The position numbers were made by a program, and so were the translations under genes. From CG2-30-36-16 sp964372115 (GTDB lineage: Bacteria; Bacteroidota; Ignavibacteria; Ignavibacteriales; Ignavibacteriaceae): 64,000 nt of DNA. A model generated the notes under the pieces. It was given only the letters and a program-made list of their open reading frames with translations, was not told where the DNA came from and did not search any database. Shown here one piece after another: positions 8,901-17,649 of this stretch (within the stretch, counting starts at the first letter, position 1; each line of letters starts with the position of its first letter). The stretch lies in NCBI GenBank assembly GCA_964372115.1, contig CAYJPN010000009.1:94706-158705 (forward strand), read 5' to 3'.

Positions 8901-10526
8901 TCCGATATCGAGAAGAGAGCGTCTAACTTCTCCTTTTTTGTTTACAAGGTTTACCTCATATTTTTTTGGCGCAAGTAACGGATCTTTTTTCCTCAGATCA
9001 CGGTTACGGAGCATAATTTGTAAACTCTCAGGCGCAACAAATTGAGTCCATCTTTGCCCTATAATTTCGGATGAGCTGTACCCGGTAATGGCAAGGCATT
9101 CCTGGTTTGCCATTACAATTGATGTATCCTCATCAACAATCATCGTTGCCGTACCGGTGGATTCAAATATTGCCTGATATTTTCCATGACTTTCAAGAAG
9201 AGCTTTTTCCGCCAGTTTACGTTCCGAAATATCTCTTGAAATGGCTAAAATATTTATCGGTTTACCTTCCTCGTTTCTAATGAATGAAACTGTACCTTCC
9301 ACACAAATTAATGTGCCGTCTTTCCGGTATTGTTCAGTTTCAATTACTCTGCTTCTTTCCGGTTCAGCTTTTCCTGAAAGTTCAAGTTCCATTTCTTCGA
9401 TAAAAACTTTTTGAACTAACTGCCACGAATCGGGGGGGAGAATATTTTTTATACCCAATGCCGACAGTTCATCGGGTGTATAACCAAGCAGAGTTTTAAC
9501 CGATGGACTTATGTAAACATATTTAAGATTCATATCAAATACAGCGATACTATCGGCAGTATTATCCGCAATTAAGCGGTAACGCTCTTCAGTTTCTGTT
9601 AATTGTTTTTTTGTAAGCTTTCGTTCGCTAATATTCTCTACACTCGACCAGATAAATCGTTCGTTATTTTTTTCCAGAACTAAACCCTGCAGGCGGACAG
9701 GCACAAGCCGACCGTCTTTGTGGAGATACTCTTTTTCATATGGGCCGTAGGTACCTGTTGTATCCAAACTCCTCAATTGAGCTCTTTCCTTTAATTCAAA
9801 TTTTTTCGGAGTTATATCCCAATAGGTAAGTTTTAATATTTCCTCTACTGTTCTACCTATCAATTTGGCAAAAGCGGGATTTACATCTACGAATGAGCCA
9901 TCCATTCGGCAAAGCACTAAACCAATAGGCGAGGTGTTAAAAAGGAGGCGGTTGTACAGTTCGTTTTCTCGAAGAGCTTGCTCCGATTTTTTACGTTCTG
10001 TTATGTCGACTGAGAAACAGCCTATTGCGGAAACCTTTCCTTTCGAATCGAAAATCGGGAATTTTTCAGTCAGATAATAATGTGTTCCATCCGGTTCCTG
10101 ATTTTGTTCTTCAAAAGTTACAGGTTTTTTTGTCTTTCTAACAATTCGGTCGTTCTTTTTATGTTGCGCGGCTGTTTTCTTTGGTATAAAAAGTTCGCGG
10201 GCGTTTCCAATAAGTTTTTCTTTTGGAAAGTTTAATAAGGTTTCCAATTTTTTATTCGCAAAAATAAACTTCCCATCGAGATCGAATGCATAAATTAAAG
10301 CATAATTATTATCAATTAGGTTTTGAGTAAGAGATTCCGGAAGAGTAACATCAGTTTTATTTTTTTCTGGTTTTGTGGTGGCAGACGATTTTTTTGCCGC
10401 CGCGGATTTTAATTTTTTCGCGCTGCTTTTACCTGCTGCTTCAGAATCCTTTTTTTTCACCGGTTTCTTTTTGTTGTCTGCTGATGAGCTTGGTTTACCG
10501 GTTGTAGTTTTAATCTTTTTCTTCAT
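5916..10526 (-). CDS. Ten-PAS histidine kinase with basic N-terminal tail
   Basis: A 1536-residue cytosolic kinase. Residues 1-62 are a Lys/Ala/Ser-rich tail resembling histone H1 tails or a nucleic-acid-binding extension. Ten PAS/PAC modules follow, most ending in a D-I-T/S-E/D-R-K linker. The kinase core is HisKA (ISHEIRTPIN, phospho-His H1321) plus HATPase (LIDNAIKYT, DTGIGMS, GNGLGLALVKSY). There is no receiver and no membrane helix. A Shine-Dalgarno GGAG precedes the ATG by 6 bases. No partner regulator is adjacent. The PAS repeats are diverged from each other, which argues against recent tandem copying. Sensory inputs are unknown. Confidence 0.92.
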   Translation of the reverse strand: MKKKIKTTTGKPSSSADNKKKPVKKKDSEAAGKSSAKKLKSAAAKKSSATTKPEKNKTDVTLPESLTQNLIDNNYALIYAFDLDGKFIFANKKLETLLNFPKEKLIGNARELFIPKKTAAQHKKNDRIVRKTKKPVTFEEQNQEPDGTHYYLTEKFPIFDSKGKVSAIGCFSVDITERKKSEQALRENELYNRLLFNTSPIGLVLCRMDGSFVDVNPAFAKLIGRTVEEILKLTYWDITPKKFELKERAQLRSLDTTGTYGPYEKEYLHKDGRLVPVRLQGLVLEKNNERFIWSSVENISERKLTKKQLTETEERYRLIADNTADSIAVFDMNLKYVYISPSVKTLLGYTPDELSALGIKNILPPDSWQLVQKVFIEEMELELSGKAEPERSRVIETEQYRKDGTLICVEGTVSFIRNEEGKPINILAISRDISERKLAEKALLESHGKYQAIFESTGTATMIVDEDTSIVMANQECLAITGYSSSEIIGQRWTQFVAPESLQIMLRNRDLRKKDPLLAPKKYEVNLVNKKGEVRRSLLDIGIIPGTKQSVVSILDVTELKKAEEEAVLANKKWQTTFDGMKDSVFLLDLNGIILQANKASASLLGKTVDEIVGKHCYEIVHNTTCPIEGCPYVRMEFSKQRETMILTIGDSWYEVTVDPLFDDNGGLKGAVHIISDITERKRADEELQKSRSELHEYFENDISADYVVSVEGEIFSCNKTFLDLFGFEKKSHTDNFNIIGLYKNPDDRKELIKRVKANGKVENYEVDFVNRDGETINAIINAIGKFDDSGKLIQTRGYVVDITDRKKAEFELQKSESKLRAIFSSMVDVIFSMDIEGRYLEIAPSNPDLLYRPSSELEGKTLHEVFPKEQADFFLSKVKQCIETQQLVNMDYTLEIGNKTIWFTANLSPLSLTSALLVARDITERKLAEEALKLSEEKFNKAFHSSAAAMSIQDSDDLFVDVNNAFLELTGYSRDELIGHRGNELPLWENEEEAVNINKQFRSEGNLRNIEFRFRKKSGEIGVGILSAEAIILDGKPADLTVVLDITDRKKAADELILFTTLLDQSNDAIEVLDPETGRYLDVNERGRLDLGYSREEFLTLSVYDVDPIIDYAGFKNIVEELKISNSKIWESIHRRKNGTTFPVEVNIKIVRLDRDYIVSVVRDITERKTAEENLLKFSRAVAQSPAAIIITDTNGVIEYVNPKSLEITGYKPEEVIGQNPRIFSSGETPKNEYESLWATISSGKEWRGELHNKKKNGELYWEFASISPVINESGIITHYLAVKEDITENKKMIDELVVAKEQAEKSDNLKSEFLAQISHEIRTPINIMLGNVDFLKDILTEHIDADAKKCFNSIAVASKRIIRTIDLILNMSEVQTSSYKPDFIKINLDKEVLRKLTQEHHLLAKQRGLKLTYHCEIVEPNILGDEYSVTQIFANLIDNAIKYTETGGIGIRLTNNKKGDIVVEIKDTGIGMSKEFLVNIFKPFVQEEQGYSRSYDGNGLGLALVKSYCDINNAVIKVESKKNVGTSFRVIFSR

Positions 10527-10825
10527 ATATACTCCGAGGGCACGTCACACTACTATCCGAGATGTTTTGTCAAATTATTCAAATCCATAATCGATTCATT
10601 CCCAAATTAAAAAAACAAACAATAATTATCACGCATAATTTGGGCAAGTTCTGATGTAAAAAAGGCAACTGTTTTTACTAAATGGAATTTAACTAAAAAC
10701 AATTACAGTTATACAATTTTAAAAGCCTTATAAAAATTTATCGCATTTTTATTGTAGTCAATCCAAAGTCCTTAAAAACTACAATTAACCAAAACAATTC
10801 CATATAATTTTTTCTTCATAAATAT

Positions 10826-12423
10826 TTAGTTATAATTTTTCCGGATTGTAAAATAGAAGGTTGTTCCACCTGGCTTTTGAAGCGATGCATTTTCCAAAAT
10901 ACTTTCCACCCATATTCTGCCTCCGTGTTTCTCTACAAATTCTTTACAGAGTAATAAACCAAGCCCAGTTCCGAGTTCGTTATTAGTTCCTTTTGAGCTC
11001 ACTTTTTCGCCAAGAATAAATAATCTCTTTAACACATCTTCGCTCATTCCGATACCAGTATCTTTTACGAAATTTGAACCATTTGGTTTTCAATTACTTC
11101 TGAGTTTACGGTTACTGTTCCTCCATTTCTTGTAAATTTAACAGCGTTCGATATCAAATTTCTAAAAACAGTACTAATCATTTTTTCATCAACATATGCG
11201 TCAAGTATTTTGTCGACGTTATTCTCTAAAGTAACACCTTTTTGAGATGCAATTTCTTTAATTGTATCAATATTTTGAGAAACAATTTTATGCAGGTTTT
11301 GTATTTGCAGTATAAAAATTATTGAATCGCGCTGCAGCATAGACCAGTCTAACAAATTATTCAATAATTTATATACATTAACTGCCGATAGATTTAACGA
11401 TTTACTTAACTCAGCATATTCCCGCATCGTAAAATTTTCGCTTTCGTTTGCCATCATTTCGCTTAGGTTTAATAAGCCCATAAACGGGCTTCGCAAATCG
11501 TGCGCTATAATTGAGAAAAATTTATCTTTTTCCGAGTTTAATTTTTCAAGTTTTTCTTTTGTTTCCGAGAGTTCGTCAATAAGTCCGTTTTTCTGCTGCA
11601 GGTTATCTTCAATTATTTTATTGGATGACAATAATTCGTTATTAAGTGTCGCGAGCTCTGTTTCGTAAATATCCCTTTTAGTAATATAGAGTACGAACCG
11701 ATTCCTTGCTATCGTTAAACTGATCAATCCGATTACCCAGAGAACGCCATACCCGATAATTACTTGGATTAATTGAGAAATCATCGAATCCTGATAATGT
11801 TTCCATGGAACCGATGAACTTATCCCTCCCCTTACTTCACCAAGTTTATAACCTTGCGCCGCGTGACATTTTAAACAACCTTTTTCAGTAATAAGAGCGC
11901 CCATGTAACGGAAGTATTTTTTGTTTTTGATTGTATCAATTCCGAAATATTCTTTTGCACCCTTTTCGAATTTATTTAGGGCAATTTTTTCCCATTCATC
12001 CGGGGCATTATTTTTTCGAATAGGCGTTAGACTTGTTATGTGTCCCAATATTCCGAATTGTTCTTTTGAGAGTTCGTGAATTTGCCGGGTCATATAAGCG
12101 GGGTTCATTAACGTAAGCTCTCTTTTGGAAGGAGTATATATATCCCTTTCCTCAATATTTGTAAGATACGGGTTTGGCAGGGTTTCTTTTGTAACAGGAA
12201 CATAAACTCCACCGTGCGTTGTTGCCCACAGCCTAAACATTACATCTTTTTCAAACCCTTTGTATGCCTCTCCTTTTGCAAGAGTAAAAGTTTCGGTATA
12301 AATTGTTTTATACGACCAGCCAATAATTCCCAATACAATAATTGTCCAGCTTGCATATAAAATATAGAAGGAAATTTTTATCGGGTATTTCCCGTCATTA
12401 ATTTTTGTGTTTAATAAATTCAT
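10826..12423 (-). CDS. Haem-binding (Tll0287-like) membrane kinase, frameshifted
   Basis: The 452-codon upstream part runs to a stop at 11065. It has a membrane helix (about 18-38), a DUF3365/Tll0287-like sensor with WATTHGGVYVPVT and NPAYMTRQ, a c-type haem site CLKCH (C183, C186, H187), a second helix (about 218-238), a coiled coil, HisKA (IIAHDLRSPF) and the N-box NAVKFTRNGG. The rest of the ATPase (VKDTGIGMS, GTGLGLLLCKEF) continues in another frame to 10826. Supplying one base near 11065-11071 joins them perfectly. So this is either a fresh pseudogene or a sequencing/assembly error. Tll0287-type domains are proposed periplasmic haem/redox sensors. Confidence 0.85.
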
Positions 12424-12452
12424 CTTTTCATCTCTTCATCTCTTCATCTCAT
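12424..12452 (-). promoter_or_regulatory. Tandem ATGA mini-ORF leader before the haem kinase
   Basis: Reading on the minus strand toward the kinase start at 12423, an 8-base unit (ATGAAGAG) repeats about three times. Each unit gives a tiny reading frame (Met-Lys-Arg-stop) whose TGA overlaps the ATG of the next, and the last overlaps the kinase ATG. This could allow termination-reinitiation or repeat-number variation, or be a chance microsatellite. The rest of 12453-12712 holds no gene or clear signal that I can see. Confidence 0.4.
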
Positions 12453-12712
12453 TCGGCTTTCAAAACATTAAAGAATCATCCTTATATCTCCCCCGTTAAT
12501 GTTTTAAGCTGTTTGCGAATATCGGTTTTATTCCTGGCGGTAATATGTAATAAGGTTCAACAGATATTCTGCTTTTTATAGTGTTTAACTATACACAATT
12601 ATATTATCGAAAAAAAATAGAGACAATAAATATCAGAGGCAATAAAAGGGTGGAAACGGTAACCCCGGAGATGCGCCGGTAAAATCGTTTAATGAAGCAA
12701 AGGGCAATGTTT

Positions 12713-15688
12713 TTACTCTCCCTCCACAATTTTTATTTCTTCTTCGGTTAAGCCGTATAGTTTGTAAACAAGTTTGTCTATTTGTTTGTCCGTCGCGTCT
12801 ATTTGACGCTGGAGTGTTTGTTTTTCCTGGGGGGTGTTTGAAGTGTTAAACTCTATATAAAGCTGACTGATCTTTTTCGTCATTGACTTAATGCTGTTTT
12901 TAGTTGTCCAAAATTTTTGGTTTGAAGAATCAAAGTAAGGAACAGGAAAAGATGCTAAAGTGGCGGTGTTAATTTTAGGAAAGGCATTCCTATCCAGGTT
13001 TACGTTTTTATTTTTTATATAACTGGCTGTAAGTTTTGATAGTATTATTCCAAGGAAAAAGAAATATTCAGAACTGTATTTCGCTTCTTTGATTTTTAAT
13101 GTAATTACGTCTGTGTTGCAAATGAACACCTCGTTTAAAAAGCAGCCATCAATTTTATCCTTTGATATTATTCTTTGAATTAGAATCCGATCATGTTTAA
13201 AAATTTCAAAATTTCGTGCTGCTGCTAAATTATCGCCATATTTAATCCAATAATTATCCCAAAAATAGAAATACCTTTTTATGCTCCTTGCTTTCAGAAG
13301 AGGTAAAAAGGATTCATCAATTTTTGTCTTTGAATCATAAATTTTGTTTTCGACCATCTTTTCAGTTTGAGGAGGATTTCCTTTCCCTCTTTCATAAGGC
13401 TTCATTCCGAATTTAAAATCGAAGAAGTACCCTAAAGTACTATTTGCTTCCAATTCAAAATCATTTTTGAAGTTAATACTTACTTCTTCTCCGGCTTTAA
13501 TTGTAATCAACTTTGATACGTCCCATTTTGACTGCTTTACTGCTTCCAATCTTTCTGTTATTGAATTAAGAGTGCAACTTATACTGTTGATTCTAATAAG
13601 TTTTTCGCCGGTGTTTATACCCCCAATCAAAATTAACGTATCAACCGTAGCCAATTTAAATACATTATAAACGTTTATTAGCTCGATTATTGAATGTTTA
13701 ATGAAAAGGTACTCTCTCAACAACTTGTCATATTTAGTTGATAACCAATAGTTAGGCACAATAAAACCAATTAATCCTTTTGGATTAAGCAGCATAAATC
13801 CTTTTTCAAGAAACAAGGCATAGGTATTGATTTGATATTCTACCGTTGAATATTTTGTAGTGTAATAAGTTTTCTCGTTTTTGTTTATCTGATCGGACCT
13901 GGATTGCACATACGGCGGGTTCCCGATAACAACATCAAATCCGCCGCCGTTCATTATTTCTTTAAACTCAGCGTTCCAATCAAAAACATTTATGCGCATT
14001 CTTTCTTCGTCATCAAACCCAACCTCACCCCCGGTCTCTCTACTAATAAAGGAGAGGGAAGTTTGGTTGTAAAAATCGGGACCAATTAGGGAGTTACCGC
14101 ATTTTATGTTATTCCCGAGGTCGGGGAGGGCGCGCTGCCTAAACATGCTCATTTGCGCAGTTAAACTTTCCCCTGTTTCACCTTCTAACACTTTAAGCAT
14201 AAGCGAAAGTTTTGTTACTTCAACCGCCTGGCTGTCTATATCAACGCCGTAAATATTGTTAAGCAGAATTCTTTTCCGCTCGCTTGTTGTAAGTTTTAGC
14301 TCATCGTTACCGGCTTTGTAAACGGGACTTTCTTTTTTAAATGTCGCGGATTCTTTTTCATAAAAAGAGTTATAAAAGTTCAAATGCCAGTCGAGCAAAT
14401 ACTGGTACGCGCCGAGTAGAAATGAGCCGGAGCCGCAAGCGGGGTCGAGCGCTTTTAAACGGGAAACTTCCGAAATAATTTTTGCGCTATTTATAGCGGT
14501 TAATTTGCCATTATACTTTTCGGTTATATCGTCAAGCTTTTTGCCGAGCGTGTTTTTTACAATGTAATCCACAATATAAGTGGGGGTATAATAAACGCCG
14601 CCGGCTTTTTTTACTTCAGGTTTTTCTTCAACAATAGCGCGGTGCCCTGCGGTAAGCCTAATTACTTTACCTAAAAACTGTTCGTAAACATGCCCCAAAA
14701 TATCGGCGGGTAAAACAGAAAACTCGTAAGGGCTGAAAGGGTAATAAAGATTTTTTATTATCTCTTTTATTACTTTGTCGTCAATTAAAATTTTGTTTGT
14801 AAGAGTATCGGGGTAATCAGCTCGTCCTTTTTCATCGTCGAAATAAAAAAGACCGCTGTTATATTTTTCATCCGCGCGTGTAAATATTTGAAGCAGACGG
14901 GGGTATACATTTGAGCCGTTCTGCAGTGTCATCAACTGTCCGTAATCTTCAATTCCCCTGTCCTCGCAAATGCGAAGAAAGATAATCCGGTCAATTGTTT
15001 TTTGTACCGCAAAATTAAGTTCGCGGTTTGTAAGCTGGGTATTACGGAGGGCTATATTTTTTGCGAGTGCGTCGCGCCAGTTTTCAATTTCAGATAAAAT
15101 TTCATCGTCAACTTCGGCGGTTCCTTTTTTATTCTTTTTCGATTCAACAAACCTGTCGAATGAGCCTTTGACGATTGAATCGCGCGAAAAGACAGATTCA
15201 ATTTCGTCCCACTTTTCGATGTAATCTTTGTATGTAAAATAATATATTCTACCGGTTGAAGGTTTGTCGTTAATGTTCGGTTTTATCCTGCAGTCGTAAA
15301 CAATAAACTCCTCAAAGTCGGTTAAAATACTCAACGGGAGTTTTGCGCTCCATGCGTAGCGGCGCACCTGGAAGGCGGGGTTGGGGTCGTCTTTTAAGTT
15401 TACGCTTGGTTTTTTTGCCTCGACAAAAAACTTTCTTATTCCCCCTATTTTAAAAAGATAATCGGGCGCCTCAACGCTGTCTTTTGTTTTTTGCGAGTAT
15501 TCATGTATTACTTCTTTAAAAGCTTCGGCATAACTTCTTTTGTTGGAAACATCCCATCCCAAAGCTTCAAAAAAAGGATCAATAAATTCCCTGCGCACCT
15601 GGGTTTCGTTATAGCTTAACGATTTATAAGATTTTATGTTTGAATCAAACCGTTCAACAAGTTCTTTTATTACAGTAGGACAACTCAT
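12713..15688 (-). CDS. Type IIG-like restriction-modification enzyme
   Basis: One 991-residue chain holds both activities. The N-terminus has a PD-(D/E)xK nuclease pattern (P75-D76, then E90-A-K92 in FFVEAKKP) like type I R-subunit N-termini. The middle is an N6-adenine methyltransferase: motif I DPACGSGSF at 415-423 and catalytic NPPY at 590-593, with a GVYYTP lead-in. The C-terminal about 350 residues look like a TaqI-type target recognition domain followed by a coiled coil. No separate specificity or restriction gene lies nearby, as expected for Eco57I-like type IIG enzymes. The recognition sequence cannot be read from the protein. The start has no strong ribosome site. Confidence 0.88.
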   Translation of the reverse strand: MSCPTVIKELVERFDSNIKSYKSLSYNETQVRREFIDPFFEALGWDVSNKRSYAEAFKEVIHEYSQKTKDSVEAPDYLFKIGGIRKFFVEAKKPSVNLKDDPNPAFQVRRYAWSAKLPLSILTDFEEFIVYDCRIKPNINDKPSTGRIYYFTYKDYIEKWDEIESVFSRDSIVKGSFDRFVESKKNKKGTAEVDDEILSEIENWRDALAKNIALRNTQLTNRELNFAVQKTIDRIIFLRICEDRGIEDYGQLMTLQNGSNVYPRLLQIFTRADEKYNSGLFYFDDEKGRADYPDTLTNKILIDDKVIKEIIKNLYYPFSPYEFSVLPADILGHVYEQFLGKVIRLTAGHRAIVEEKPEVKKAGGVYYTPTYIVDYIVKNTLGKKLDDITEKYNGKLTAINSAKIISEVSRLKALDPACGSGSFLLGAYQYLLDWHLNFYNSFYEKESATFKKESPVYKAGNDELKLTTSERKRILLNNIYGVDIDSQAVEVTKLSLMLKVLEGETGESLTAQMSMFRQRALPDLGNNIKCGNSLIGPDFYNQTSLSFISRETGGEVGFDDEERMRINVFDWNAEFKEIMNGGGFDVVIGNPPYVQSRSDQINKNEKTYYTTKYSTVEYQINTYALFLEKGFMLLNPKGLIGFIVPNYWLSTKYDKLLREYLFIKHSIIELINVYNVFKLATVDTLILIGGINTGEKLIRINSISCTLNSITERLEAVKQSKWDVSKLITIKAGEEVSINFKNDFELEANSTLGYFFDFKFGMKPYERGKGNPPQTEKMVENKIYDSKTKIDESFLPLLKARSIKRYFYFWDNYWIKYGDNLAAARNFEIFKHDRILIQRIISKDKIDGCFLNEVFICNTDVITLKIKEAKYSSEYFFFLGIILSKLTASYIKNKNVNLDRNAFPKINTATLASFPVPYFDSSNQKFWTTKNSIKSMTKKISQLYIEFNTSNTPQEKQTLQRQIDATDKQIDKLVYKLYGLTEEEIKIVEGE

Positions 15689-15779
15689 CTAATCCGCCCT
15701 TAATTATATAGAATTAATATATGCTGTTTCAAAATAGAAAAATTATAAGCTAAAAAAAACAGTTTCGCTTAATGTAAAG

Positions 15780-15915
15780 GTGCGTTGCGGAAAAAGCGGC
15801 AAGTCCTAAGAGCGCCGAGATGACAGGAATCTCATATCCGGGAGCAAGGGTGTCCCAGGTGATTGGGAATCTGAAGGGAACGGCAGGCAAAGAAATAAAA
15901 CGGAAACGGATTTAT
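15780..15915 (+). mobile_element. Probable group II intron 5' fragment (domain I)
   Basis: The stretch begins GTGCG, the consensus 5' end of group II introns. It is G+C-richer than its flanks and packed with short stems: GAGAT/ATCTC (loop of 7), CGGC/GCCG and TCCCA/TGGGA. The string GAATCTGAAGGGAACGGCAG resembles domain I of bacterial introns from memory. No reverse transcriptase follows, so only a 5' remnant would remain. The rest of 15689-16101 contains no gene. Another structured RNA is possible. Confidence 0.45.
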
Positions 15916-16101
15916 AGAGCAACCCTTAATAGAAAATTAAAGAGAAAGTATATTTATAAAAAAGGAAGTGGGTTAAAGATTTCTTAAACCATCACTTTTT
16001 GGTGATTTTGTTTGTGGGCATTACAGATAATAACCACCTATCTTAAAAAAGATTTCAGCCAATTAGATGGGAGTAAAACGTTGAGCGACTTATTTAAAAT
16101 A

Positions 16102-16136
16102 AAGAAGCCATCTGACAAATGATCAGACGGCTTCTT
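16102..16136 (-). terminator. Hairpin terminator after tRNA-Thr
   Basis: Two 14-base arms (16102-16115 and 16123-16136), complementary except for one A-C mismatch, enclose a 7-base loop. On the minus strand the stem runs into TTATTTTAAAT, so it can end the tRNA transcript. A second hairpin at 16145-16160 is followed by eight T on the plus strand and could act in the opposite direction. Confidence 0.6.
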
Positions 16137-16168
16137 TAAATTTTAGCTCTATTTAGAGCTTTTTTTTG

Positions 16169-16241
16169 AGCTGGCGAACGGAATCGAACCGCCGACCGGC
16201 TGATTACAAATCAGCTGCTCTACCAGCTGAGCTACGCCAGC
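16169..16241 (-). tRNA. tRNA-Thr (anticodon UGU)
   Basis: A full 73-nt cloverleaf on the minus strand: acceptor stem GCTGGCG/CGCCAGC, D-arm GCTCAGCTGGTAGAGC, anticodon stem GCTGA/TCAGC with loop TTTGTAA (anticodon at 16206-16208), and T-arm with GGTTCGATTCC. The discriminator base is T and CCA is not encoded. The anticodon UGU reads ACA threonine codons. Confidence 0.95.
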
Positions 16242-16310
16242 GCTCAAAATTTAGAGCCCAAACATAATGTTTTTTTCTTTTCTGTGCAAGGCAGTCTTTA
16301 TGTTTTTTGT

Positions 16311-17639
16311 TTATTTTTCTTTGTCGGCTTCCTTAAATTCACCGTCAACCGGGTAAATCTTAAACTGAACCATCTTCTGACGTATTTTTTTTATCAATTC
16401 GAACACAAGGTTTTCGAAGTTGTAATTTTCTCCGGTGTTCAAAATTTTACCCGTCTGCTCGGCAATAAAACCGGCTACTGTGTTGTATTCATCGGAGGTT
16501 GGCAGTTCTATGTTAAAGGTTTCGTTAAAATCATCTATATCCATCGAGCCGAGAACGTAATAACTTCCATCCGGCAACACACTGTACTCTTTTATTGCTT
16601 CTTTTGTCTTGTCGGTAAATTCACCCACAATCTCTTCAAGAATATCTTCAACCGTAATAACACCCTCGGTGCCGCCGTATTCATCGGTAACAATAGCGAG
16701 TCGTTCTCCCCGCTTTTGCATCTCTTTTAATATCTCGCTTATAAGTTTCATCTCGGGAATAAAATAAGCCGGGCGTATTAGATTTTTTAACGAGACAGGT
16801 TTACCGTCAATTATCGATTTCATAAAATCTTTTGTGTGCAAAACACCGACAATATTATCAATCGAATCTTCGTAAACCGGAATAAGCGAATGACCGGTTC
16901 TAACTACTTCTTCGGTTATGAGCGAAATGTCATCAACAAGTTCAAGCGAAACCATATCGGTTCTTGGTATCATCACTTCGTTAGCTCGGAGATCGTTAAA
17001 CTCGAAAATGTTTTCTATTATCTCCTGCTCGGTTTCATCGAGCGCGCCCGATTTAACGCCTTCCGAAATGATGTTTCTTATTTCATCTTCCGAAAACCGT
17101 GTCCGGAGAAAATTTGTTTCTTCTTTTATGGGCTTTAAAAAGAAATTTGAGACCCATGTAATTATTTGTGTAGGTATGCGTAAAATTTTTGTCAGCAGCC
17201 ATAAACTCCGAACTGAAAATCTTCCGATATTTTCGGCATATTTAAAACCTAATGCCCGTGGGATGAGAATACAAAACACTAAAGCGAAAAAAGTGTCCAC
17301 TACTATTGATGCGCCCACCGCAAACTCTTTGGCATAATTTGAAAACAAACCTATGTTCGAATTAACAAGTACCGGCACGAGTAATTGGAGTGATATTTTT
17401 ACCAAAACCATTGCCATTGTAATGAGCGACAATGTAGTAGCTATCTGTATTGTGCCGAAAAATGAGTCGGCATCCTTTTGAATTTTTTGGAAAACCGGCG
17501 CAAGTTTGTCTTCACGCTCTTCCATTTCATCAATTTTGTTTGAACCGAATGAGGCGATGGCGACTTCGGCTGCCGAGAAAAACCCGGCTGCTGCCATTAA
17601 TAAAATAAAAATAATAATTTCGATTAGTAGTAAGTCCAT
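16311..17639 (-). CDS. CNNM/CorC-HlyC family membrane protein
   Basis: A 442-residue protein with the family's three parts: a DUF21 membrane domain of about four helices (1-185, starting LLLIEIIIFILLMAAAGFFSAAEVA), a CBS domain pair (about 200-325, with VMIPRTDMV and a central IPVYEDSIDNIVGVLHTKDF) and a CorC_HlyC transporter-associated domain (about 345-430). Members are linked to Mg2+/Co2+ efflux and, historically, to haemolysins; the substrate here is unknown. A glycosyltransferase gene ends 10 bases upstream on the same strand, so the two may share a transcript. Its distal end faces the tRNA-Thr gene. Confidence 0.9.
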   Translation of the reverse strand: MDLLLIEIIIFILLMAAAGFFSAAEVAIASFGSNKIDEMEEREDKLAPVFQKIQKDADSFFGTIQIATTLSLITMAMVLVKISLQLLVPVLVNSNIGLFSNYAKEFAVGASIVVDTFFALVFCILIPRALGFKYAENIGRFSVRSLWLLTKILRIPTQIITWVSNFFLKPIKEETNFLRTRFSEDEIRNIISEGVKSGALDETEQEIIENIFEFNDLRANEVMIPRTDMVSLELVDDISLITEEVVRTGHSLIPVYEDSIDNIVGVLHTKDFMKSIIDGKPVSLKNLIRPAYFIPEMKLISEILKEMQKRGERLAIVTDEYGGTEGVITVEDILEEIVGEFTDKTKEAIKEYSVLPDGSYYVLGSMDIDDFNETFNIELPTSDEYNTVAGFIAEQTGKILNTGENYNFENLVFELIKKIRQKMVQFKIYPVDGEFKEADKEK

Positions 17640-17649
17640 TTTTTTCTTT

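Noticed and set aside
16284..16730. 148-codon plus-strand frame over the CNNM gene
   Set aside because: Overlaps the conserved CBS and CorC regions in antisense; no family resemblance.
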